DNA of 64,000 nucleotides from Norana najaformis. Taxonomy: Eukaryota; Annelida; Clitellata; Crassiclitellata; Hormogastridae. Below the pieces are notes generated by a model. The model ran no database searches. It was given only the letters and a program-made list of their open reading frames with translations, and was not told the origin of the DNA. Shown here one piece after another: positions 39,901-52,058 of the stretch. The translations under genes and the position numbers were made by a program. The stretch is from the NCBI GenBank assembly GCA_964023275.1, contig OZ029919.1, forward strand, positions 2,511,001 through 2,575,000, given 5' to 3'. The stretch's first letter is position 1, and each line of letters begins with the position of its first letter.

Positions 39901-42900
39901 TAAGTTAATTAAGAATTACCTGACTAAGTTAATTAAGAATTACCTGACTAAGTTAATTAAGAATTACCTGACTAATTTAATTACCTGACTAAGTTAATTA
40001 AGACTAATTTAATTAAGAATTACCTTGATCATCGTCTAAGTTGTCATCACAGATGATTTCCAGGGAAACGCTGCAAGCACTCCCAGTCCATCCCTCATCA
40101 CAAACACACTTCCACGTGGGCTGGTGCAGCTGGCATTGGCCGTGGCTTCCACACAACTGCGGACATCCATCTGCCCCAACAAAACACAGTCGACACGTGG
40201 TCAATGATGAAGGATCTCAACTGATAAAGGGTCAAGGTCTTTCTTGACTGACAGCCTAGTAATTGTAACTGTAATTGTGACCAAAAACTTATAAATCACC
40301 ACTTCAATATAAAACTCATCAGGGGCACTCCCGGCCCGTTGTCCCAGAACTAGTGGGGAATAATACGGTCTAGTAATCGTAATCGTAAGCTCGAGATTTC
40401 TACAGCACCCAACAAAAGCTAAGTCACGGGAATCAGCTTATTCAAAGGCGCTCAGTCAAAGCAAAATCGATAGGCAGGAAGGGTTTGGTTCCAGTCTGCT
40501 TTTGGTTTGGTAACCTATGACACGAACTCCTTGGTCATTCTCTGCCTCTTTTTCATAAGACCTTGAAAACCATTCTAGTTAACTTAATAGTAGTTAACTA
40601 GTAATTAACTTAATTAACTATCGGTAGTAGTTAACTTAATTAAAGACCGGTGGCGGTCTTTTGTTTTCAGGTAAGGAGGCCACTGAGGAGTTTCTTTTGA
40701 AGAGGCGCTATATAAATTCGTGATTACGATACAAGCAGAGAGAGAGACAGACAGAGACAGAGAGACAGAGACAGAAGAGAGACAGAGACAGAGACACAGA
40801 GACAAAGAGAGAGAGACAGAGACAGAGATACAGAGGCAGACAGACAGAGACAGAGAGAGAGAGAGAGCAACAGTGACTCACCAATAGTGCAGTGTTTGCC
40901 ATTCCATCCTGTGTTGCACAGACAAGTCCCATTGTTGCACAACCCGTTCAGTTCGCACCTGTTGTCACACTGTGCAACGTTGCACAGCTCACCCGTCCAT
41001 CCGTCTTCGCAGATGCACTGCTGCCGATGGCAACGGCCATGCGCACAGTCCAAAACGCACAACTCTAAATCAAACAGAGATGCTCAAAACGTCAGACAGA
41101 TGGTGCTAGGAGTTCACAAGATGGCAGGGTGGTCATGGTTACAGCATCGAATCAGCAGCTTGTTCATGGTCTAGTAAAAAATCAAACTCCTGCTATTTTG
41201 TACCTTCACAATCATCATCATCGTCGTCGTCGTCATCATCATCATCATCGTCGTCATGCACGTAATTAGACCCTTAATATAGCGCCTTTTAAGTACCTCA
41301 TAAAATCGCTAACCTAAATGGTGCTAGTCAGTAAGAACAAACAGTTTGTCAATCAGTGAACGGTACTCAAATAAATGGAAAAGTCGCCACTGGAGGGCTC
41401 CTGCAGGCACGCATAGCCCAACTGACGGATTCCCACCACCAGCATCATTATCATCATCATCATCATCATCACAACCACTACCCCACCACTACCACCATCA
41501 TCATCTTCACCATTATCATTGCTGCAACCATCCTCATCATGATAACCATCATCGTCAAAACAAACATCAACATCTCTGACCCAAAACCAGCACCAGAACT
41601 GACACTTCCACCTCACCAGCCCATCTATTCAATCATTCAATCAATCAGTCAATCATTCAACCATGGTAATACCACAGCTCTTCTCATTGCTATCCAACTC
41701 CAGCAGCCGCCTGGAAATATCCTCCTAACCTTCGGCGCAAGTGACTCCAGCGAATCCAGGAGAGCACGTGCAACTACCGTCGACACAAATCCCGTTTCCG
41801 CTACAATCCGGGTCTTCGCAGTCCGTCGAAGACGTCTCACACTCCGGTCCCTTCCAGCCCTTGAAGCATCGACACACCCCAGCCATGTACTGCCCGTGAC
41901 CTTGGCACAGAACGGGACAAGTACCTAACACAGGGGCACAAAGTTTAAGCAGAACAAGAAGCAAAACAATCCCTTACTTAACAATGAAAGGCAGCTAAAG
42001 GTATGAAATGTAGCGACTTCAGTTTCTTAGCCTCGGCATGTAAGAGCAGACAGTCCTAATACAGAAGCACCAACATTAAGCAGAAGAAGAATAGTCCTTT
42101 AGCCAACACTGAGAGGCAGCCATGGGTATGAAATGTAGCGACTTCAGTTTCTTAGCCTCGGTATACAAAGGTAGATGGTTTAATCTACCCACTGACAACG
42201 TACAGTCAGTGTATTCACTTAAATCTGAGCTCGCAAGTGGAACAGATATCTCGAAATGTCTTTCTACCCTGGCATGGATTTGAACCTGGACCTCTGGGTT
42301 GACAGTCCAGTGTCCTAACCACTACACTACTGTGCACTCAGTAAACAACTAGATAACTGATAGAGTAATATTTGCTAGATAAATGACAATCCTACTACAT
42401 GCAGGCGTTACATAAATACTGAGATGCGTGCATATGTATGCAATCAAATCTTGAAGAAACATTATAAGGCTTTAATGAACGAATGAATGAATGAATGAAT
42501 GAATGAACAAACCAATGAATGAATGAACAAACCAATGAATGAATGAATGAACAAACGAATGAATGAATGAATGAACCAATGAATGAATGAATGAACAAAC
42601 GAATGAATGAATGAACAAACGAATGAATGAATGAATGAACAAACGAATGAATGAATGAATGAATGAACAAACCAATGAATGAATGACATTCATTGGAACA
42701 GCCAATAAATGACAGAATGATGATCATTATCAAGATGATGATGATGACAACGATAATAACAAAGCCTGCAGCAGAGGTAAACAAACAACTTGCAACAACA
42801 AAACAATCTATTTTATATGTAAGAAGAAAGTGTAACCAAATCATGTAATGTAACCGAACGAATGAACGAACAAATGAACTAATGAATGAATGAATCTCTT

Positions 42901-45900
42901 TTAGCATAAGACTCCACAGTGTCTGATCAACTTCAGGCAAACACCATCCTCTCAAAGCATGATGATATCAAAGGCCTTCGGGTAGTCCAACTTCAAACAT
43001 TTGCATCATGAATATTCATACCCACGGACGAAGAATGATTGGATTTTTGTGGGTGTCATATATCCACTAAAGCAATAACACCATGAGTCGGCAAAGAAGA
43101 CATGTGGATCAGATTTCGATTGAAATCACCTACTTTGCATACAATCCAAACCGGAGTAACCGGGAAAACAGCGACAGCTTCCGTTGACGCAGTCTCCTCT
43201 TCCATGACACGACTTCGGACAGCTGGTAATCAAGCCACCTGAAAAATTTCGCGTTCGGTTGGAAAACACAAGAATACTGAAAGTAAAGTTTTAAACATTT
43301 TGGAAAATGCAAATTTTCAAATTAATAATATGAATCTTGCATGATTTCTCCAATTACATAAAATTTGAACAAGATAGTTTTTTTAACATTAATAAAGTCA
43401 ATCCAATATTCAGATGATATAAAAATAAATTTTCCAATACCAATTTTCTAATATCATCACTTTTCTATCGCTGGACAATATTAAGCAAATCCGTCAATCC
43501 ATCCATCCATCCATTCACCCATCCAGATATTTAACCAAACAAATTTTGGATCATTACACAAAATATTTTACCCACATACATAAATACATACATATATATG
43601 TAAACAAACACATCCAAAAGGGATAAAGGAATTTCCTTCAAATAGATCTACATAAATGTCACATTACATTACAAGAATTACGACTGAAACAAGTGTGTGT
43701 CTGAGGACTGAACTGACTCTGGCGTGAAGCGATGAAGGCCACGTCCTGACTTTGGTCGCAGTCATTGTAGACGAAGAAATACCACAGACCAACGTCCATG
43801 TACTCCACGAAGGCGGACTCCACAACTGCGGGTACACTCTGCAACAAATGCATTTCATCAATTTATATAGCACCATGCACGATTCTGGGCATGATTTTCA
43901 GGCAGTGTATATCATATGCAAGTATATAAGTATGTAATGTAAATTTAAATCTCTGAAATTTCTCAGCACCACACAAAGTCCATATCGGGGAGATTAGTAT
44001 ATTCAAAGTAAAGTATCTCATATCCCACAAGTGAGACGTAGGGGAGGTGCTCATTTCCTTTTCTTTAGGCCCTTGAGCCAGCAGTGGATGAATCTTTGGA
44101 ATCATCGATACGCTGGAACTTTCGCATGGTACGCATCAGTATATGACAAATTCACATACCATGTGGTCACGCACATTGGCAGTAAATTTTATTCTGCTTT
44201 GGAACATGGCCTGAGTGAGAAGAACTGAGCTGTTTTCTAATAAGTTGCCCATTATTGAGTACTCAGTAATGAGTTTCAAGTTGCTGAATTGACCAATAAT
44301 GTGTTTCATTGATTTGTTCTTATTCACGGTGAGTAGCAATTTGCCAAGTTGATTAGCAACATACAGCATCAACGTTCTCTTAACTGCATTGAGTATTGCA
44401 CAAAGGTTTTGTGAACTGCACTCGCCTTACACTCAGTAGCCTTCTGTACATTCAAAATGCAATGTCTAGCATTTCGAGTATTGATTTTCGCTTACATTTC
44501 GTGTCTTTTGTCGGTCTCTGCGTTTCCTGCTCGTCACAGCTGAAGACCTGCGACCGTCAATCACATGGAAAAAGTCGTACTGAGTATGCGATGGTTGCGT
44601 GTTGCGTCTGCCGTACGCGCCGATCACAGCATCCGAATCAACGGAGAAGTTGAACTTGATGAACTGTCCCTCTGGAAGGTAGAACTGCGTCTTCCAGAGG
44701 CCGTGAGACGGAATCTGCTGTTCCAGCCGACGACCAAATGGATACTGCGTGATGACAGATGACAACGCTATGAGTTCGCTGCCTGCAACGACACACAACA
44801 TGTTCCTGAGTTTTGTGGCGTAAGTATTAATGATTGGTTTGATTAGCATCTTGTAAGAGGCATCTTGTAAGAGGCGCTATATAAATGCTCAGTAATATTA
44901 CTAATATATATATATATATATACATATATATATACATATACATTCATATGCAGAAACTACATATAAATGACTGGATACATATATATGTACATACATACAT
45001 ACATACAGCACATTTGCAGTGTATTAGGTTATATTAACTTGCACTTTATAAATCTTCTTATAATAATCCATGCATAAATACTTGTATACATACGTACATA
45101 CACATACACACACATAGATACAATCACACATACATACATGCATGCATGCATGCATACGTATATGACCAGGTTATGGGGAAACTAGTTCTGTCATACATAC
45201 ACATACATATACATGCAAACATACATACAAGCATACATACATACACTACATACACATATACATGCCTGCATACACACAGGCATGCGTTCATACCTACATA
45301 CATGTATGCAAACATATATACACATACTCATACGCAGATCCATACATACAAACATACCAAAAAGTTCATTTGCGGGAACCAGCTTTTGAAAATATCATAA
45401 AATATCTTAGAAATTGGAAACTAGTGGACCACACAGATTTTTTATGATATTAGTCTATTTTTCCAACACTTTCATATCAAAGACTCCAAGCTCATCCACC
45501 ATTTTATGGTGTAACAAGAGGCGGGCACATCACATAGCATCATCCCTCAAAGAAGCGTATTAGATGGGTTAGCAAACTGCGCTATATAATTGTCCAGACC
45601 CAGAAATACATCGTTAATCATTTGCAATCAGTTTTTGGGCCACTGATGCCTTTTCTATTAGAAAATGTTGACAGAGAAAACATTTGATTCGACGCTGTGT
45701 TACCGACTTATTTACTTTATGGCAGATTAAATCCACCACAGCTGCCTGCAACGCTCTCTCCTGCAAAAATGATTCATTGCTAATTGCTCTAACCCCTTTG
45801 TCAAAGGTTCGAATCCTGCCTGATTTGTTTGTGAAAATGATCTAAACCTAATAAGTAAGTAAGTAATTTAGTAACTGATCCTTTTATTAAGACGCTATAT

Positions 45901-48900
45901 GTCCGTCAAGTGAGAAAAACAGAAAAACGCAAAATATGTCATACCAAGATGCTTTGATAATTATTGTTATTTCCGAATTTATTAAGCGCCATTGCCTAAT
46001 GACAAATCATCAGTCGAAGACGCTGAGCAATTGTGAGTTAAGGACTCGAATGAATGAAGCGTATCGTTAATACACAGGTTCTGGCGTCTAAGATGAGAGC
46101 AACATGAAGGCAACCTGCGGCTGGAGTGGTCTCGATGTAGGCAACGGTTGTATGAGAATTTTCCTCATCCACGATCACCTTTGCATTGTCCCCGTTCCAC
46201 GACAAATTCTGCATCTTCATCGCTACAAAATTTCCCACCAACCAGTCTCATCTGACGAGAGGCAATTGAAAGGTGTGACTGATACATCTTAATACATCCA
46301 TACACTGTCAGAAAAACTCAAGTGCTCCATCACTCTGTCCATCCATCCATCCCCCCATCCCTCCATCCCTACATCCATTTAGCCTTCTATCCCTCCATCC
46401 ATCCATCCAGCCATCCCTTCGTCCCTCCCTCTATTTATCCTTCCATCCCTCCATCCAGCCAGTCATCCAACCATCCATTTATCCTTCCATCCCTCCATCC
46501 AGCCAGTCATCCAACCGTCCATTTATCCTTTCATCCCTTCATCCAGCCAGCCATCCAACCATCCATTTATCCTTCCATCCTTCCCTCCATCCCTTCCTCC
46601 ATTTATCCATCCATCCAAATAACACCAACGTGGAAAATAAAAGCGGTCATCGACCGATATCTTCGGGTCTGAGGGTAAAACCAGGACAAGCGACTTTGTC
46701 AGAGCGAAACATAAACGACCCATCGTATCGTCAACAGACAGATACAAAGAGAAAGATACACAGAGAAAGATACACAGACTGAGACGCAGACAGACAGCAA
46801 CACAGAATGACATCATGACCGCAGTTGGTTCTCGCTTCGTTTAGCCCTCAGCGTGTCGCAAGAAATTGGAAATCTCTTGTCAAGTCGAAACCAAAGACCA
46901 TCCAACTGTTAGATTAATTAAGTCATTCTGCCTTCATTTTAGCCACAACCCCAGCGGTCCTTAAGAAGAACCCGGGCGATAATACCTGACCCATCGATTT
47001 TCATCATCTGACGGCTTCACTAAAAGGTCGTACCCCCCCCCCCCCCGAGTCTCATTCTCCCTAAGCGCTTTTCCCTTCTTCCTCTTATCCCTCTTCTCTC
47101 CAACCCCAAGCACCACTCCCCATAGCTGCCACGCTCTCTCGTTCTGACTTTTGGATCTTGACCTGGAACCGAACCCTTTCGCCTATCGATTTTGTTTTGA
47201 CTGAGCGCCTGTGAATAAGCTGGTCCCCGCGACGTGGCTTTCGTTGGGTGCTGTAGAAATCTCGGAATTACGATTACGATTTTAGGAAGAGAGGAAAATT
47301 TAGTTGATGAAACGTTGATAGATGTCTGTCGCAAACACGATACTTGCTAGCAAGAAATGTTGCCAGAACAGAAAAACAAAGTTTTCATTCATTCATTAAT
47401 TTTGCTACTTGTTACCCTCATTATGTACTTACCACTAAGTATACTTACACTTAACAATCAGATATAGACTGACAACATTTCAAAGAGGACACTTACCAAT
47501 GAGGTAAGCGATGGCAGCCGACAGAATGAGGGTAATTAAGATCATGATGAAAGCAATGTACTTCCAAGTACACCGATCTCTTAGATCTTTCTTGACTTGA
47601 CAGCTTGCTGAACTGTAAAGAGATTTCCAAGTTGGGCAAATCAACATCTAATCTAATCTATTCTAATCTAATCAAGTCTAATCTGAAGACTGTTATAGCA
47701 CATTTTAATCTGAAGAATTTCACAGCACATTCTAATCAAAATCTTCTACAGCACATTCTAATCTGAAGACTGTTATAGCACATTCTAATCTGAAGACTTC
47801 TATAGCACATTCTAATCTGAAGACTTCTATAGCACATTCTAATCTGAAGACTTCTATAGCACATTTTAATCTAAAGAATTTCACAGCACATTCTAATCTG
47901 AAGACTGTTATAGCACATTCTAATCTGAAGACTTCTATAGCACATTCTAATCTGAAGACTTATAGCATATTCTAATTTGAAGACTTTTGTAGCACGTTCT
48001 AATCTAGCATAGAATGCACACAGCATCAATCAACAGCTTGTAGCAAATAAGAAATTCACAAAAACAAAAAAATTTCCCCAAATACAAAATTTAAATAAAG
48101 ACAATTTTCAGCAACAAAAAACAGAAAATAAAACTTTTAGCACACAAGAAATTTAAAAACAAATTAGAAAACCGTTAGCAAATAAAATCTGAAAATAAGA
48201 AAACCTGTCGCTTAGGCAAAGATAAACATACATAAGAAGCTCAAAAATACATAACCGACCTATTGTATATCGACCCAGGTCTTTCCTTGAACCTCTCCTG
48301 CTGAAGCGTCGTTGCACGTCGTGCAACATTCGCTGGTCGAGTCCCAATGAAGTCAAGGTTCGACAGGGCTGTGTTATTTGTTTGACTAGAGGGGACGTTT
48401 GACCACTGCTGGGGGTTGATGTCCATCCCGGCGTCGATTAGGAGTGAAGCTCTGTTCTGAGGGGCCAGAATGGCACCCGAGTTTCCCAGTCCAACGCGAC
48501 GCGATGTGTAGGCTGATAATACTGGACTGGCCTGAGGAGAAGCCTGCTGACCTGTGATAAACAAAAAATGTACAGGAAACGCTTTAAGTAAAGTAGAACC
48601 TCCTTATCACGCACTTCGTTATAACACAAACTCTTACATAACACGGTTAGCCATGAGGATCACAATTTTCATTTGGCTTTAGAAAACACCCTGTTTTGTA
48701 ACTGTAATTACGACAATTTATACAGCATCATCAGTAGCAAATAGAGCAAGTGGAGAAAATGAAAAATTATTTGGAATGGCTACATCTCATCAAGTTCAGC
48801 ATGATTATTATGATTATAATGACTATAATTATTATGATTATGGTCGATTCAATGATTATAAAAGAACAGTGTAACAGGAAAAGGATAAAATCTCATTATC

Positions 48901-51900
48901 ATTAATTTAGTTAGTAATATTTTTATTATTATTTTATCGAAGCAGCTACAAATACTGTTAGAAATACTTCAACTTGAACGGCATTCACTCCTACTGCTAT
49001 CATGGCGATTATAATTATCAAACGATTCTCGATTGAGCATTCAGTCGCAAGTGCGATAAAAGAAAAAACCGGCAACGATTTTTCCGTCTCACTAGCGCTA
49101 CATATTGACACAGGCATGCACCGCAGACGACCGACAACAATGCCCATCGACACCTGCAGTCATCGCCATGGTTACGCAGTGTCAATCATCATCCCATGGG
49201 AACATCGCTGACGTCATCTTGGATTCAAATTTACTGACAGTGCGTGCAATATGTGCTTTAGATAAATTAATGTATATGTGAATAATTAAATAAATAATTC
49301 AAGAAGAAAGCAATCAAACCTTAAATAAACAAATTAAACTAAAATAAAATAAATAAGCAAATAAATAAATGCAATAAAAAAGCAATCAAACCTAAAATTA
49401 AAAATAAAAATTGAAATGAGATAAAATAAAATAAATAAATAAATGCAAGTAGAAAGCAATCAAACCTCCAATTAAAAATAAAAATTGAATAAAATAAAAT
49501 AAATAGATAAATCCAAGAAGAAAGCCTAAAAACCTCAAATAACAAACAATACAAAATAAAATAAACAAATAATCCGAGAATAGTCGTCTTCGTCGTCTTC
49601 AGCGACACCTACCGGTCGGCACGAAGACGCATCCGTCCGGCGTCTTAGCGAGAAACTGCGGCCGTAATTCGGCGTCTTCGTCCCCCTGGCGGCCGGCGTG
49701 AGTAGAAGAAGGCAATCGGTCGACCGTCTGCGTGCCGGAAGTGTTGGTCTTGCGGACGACGAAGGGCAGTCGCGGGGGCATCGGAGGACCCGGGTCGCTC
49801 GGTGGAGGCGGGATGAAAATGTTCGGTCGAGGCAGGGTCGCTGGAAAAAGATCAAACACAAACACAGGATGCATATTTCAATGTTCGTCTCGGTACAAAA
49901 CTAGTCTGCGTGTATTTTGTATCTGGCCTATTCCGCGCGTACAACTGCGAGCTAATTCGGTAAATTCTGGGGAAATCCCCTCACCTTGCTCCTGCCCCGT
50001 CCTTCCCTACTCCTCTCTCATTAGCTACGGGCCATGAAAGCCACTGTCAAAAATGTTTTCGTATTATCCGCCTGGTGTATTATTACAACGATTTGAACCT
50101 GAATATTTATTTAGTTCTAAGTTTGTCCCATAATGCCCCATAATGGTCTGTAAAATGTCCCATAATTAATTCTCTTTAAACTGTTCCAAAATGCTTTGCA
50201 AAATCCCACAATATTCTGTGTAAATAATGCTTTACAACCTGTCCAATAATTACAACGAATGTTCCGCTAAATGTCCCATAATAACTGCTCTTTTAAACGT
50301 CCGTTAATTGCTCTACAAAGTACAAAGTGTCCCAGAATGCTCTGCAGCACGTGCCTTGATGCAGCCAAGTAATGTGTACTCGTTGCCATCCGATTAATCC
50401 ACTCACTCTGACCTCAGAATACACTCAGCTGCTCAGAACGTTTTATCAATACCCATAAATGGCACAGAAAGCGAAGCCTTTACAACCAGAACGCCCCGTA
50501 AGCCCAGATAATACCCGAACAAATCCTATCCAGACGTTAACGGCTACGTTAACCTCTGGGTGGGATGATCAATGCAGCGATCGTCCCCTCAAGATACTCT
50601 GTACTGTTACGCCATGTAAACAATCGTTTGCATGTGTTCTGAAGTATCGTAATCGTAATCACAAATTTATAAAGCGCCACTTCATAACAGACTCATCAGA
50701 TGCGCTCCCGGCCCGGAACCACTGGGGAACAAGTAGGTTTACAAATGCATGTATGCATGCATGTATGTATGTATGATATATGTGTGCATGTATGTATGCA
50801 TATACATGTATGTAGGTATGTGTGTGTGCGTGTGTGTGTGTGTGTGTACACATATAAAGAGGAGTTACTTCAACAAAATTTTTAAATGTTTCTTGTCCTT
50901 TATCTAGGTCAGTAAGTAAACAGGCCAAGTAAGTAAGTCAATGTGTAAATAGGGCTACTTGTAAGTAGGTCAATGCATAAGTAGGCCAATAACGAGGTAA
51001 GTAGGCCAATATGTAAGACGTTCGATGCATAAACAAGTAAAATAAAAGTAGGTCAGTAGGTAAACAGGCTAAATATGTAAGTTAATATGTAAATAGGTCA
51101 ACATGTAAGTAGGTCAATACAAAAATATGCTAATAAAGGAGGCCAATATGTAAGTAGGCCAATATGTAGGCCGTTCAATGCATAAACAAGTCAAAATATA
51201 AGTAGGTCAGTATGTAAGTAGGTCAAATATGTAAGCTAATATGTAAATAGGTCAACATGTAAGTAGGTCAATACATAAGTATGCTAGTAGTTAATGAGGC
51301 CAATATGTAAGCAGGCCATATGTAGAAATAAGTCAAAATATAAGTAGGTCAGCAAGTAAGTAGGTCAATATGTAATTAGGTCAACAGGTATGTAACTACA
51401 TATCTAAGGCGAAGAAATCGCCAAAGCGAGGCTCACTGTCGTCACTGATGCGTGAATAGAAATTCTCTCCGGTTCGGCTGCCAAGTGTGTTGGCCGGGTT
51501 AGTTGGATGGCTTCCCTCACTGCGGATGGCAAACCGGGTAGATGGCGGAAGTTCATCCTGGCTGCCGAGGCTGCTGTCGCTCGAAGTCCTTGACCTTTGC
51601 TCCTGCCACTCTGCCCCGTTGTTCAGCTTCGGGACGCAAGGACTTCCCTCTCCGTCGGATCCGCTCAGGTAGCTGTAGAGTCGCTGGACTGGAACGTCCA
51701 GGTTGTCAATGGGCGAGATGTGAGTCTCGTCCGCCGTCAGCGCTGAAACAGGAAATGGGTCAGGTCAAGCTCAGGTCAGGTCAGGTCGAATCTTTTAGTC
51801 TTGTTCTTGCTTGGTGGGAAATTTGGGCATCGGGATTGTCATAGGGAAATCGGGCAGACTGACAAAGCTGTCGTGACTGTTGACGAAATGCTAATCTTTG

Positions 51901-52026
51901 CCATGACAGTTTCTGAAAGGTTAGAGATCTGCTGCGAGAACTGATAATGCTAAGACAGGATGCGTTAGAAGTGTCATTTAATTTCATATCTCCGTACTGC
52001 ATAATATGACGATGATGATGGTGATG

Positions 52027-52058
<32 letters not shown>

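Noticed and set aside
42271..42336. Functional tRNA-Asp gene
   Set aside because: Acceptor and other stems do not pair well and related heads have SINE bodies; called a tRNA-derived SINE.
43660..43717. Longer teneurin exon 8 (later donors)
   Set aside because: Gives a longer spacing to EGF1 than in known teneurins; kept only as an alternative.
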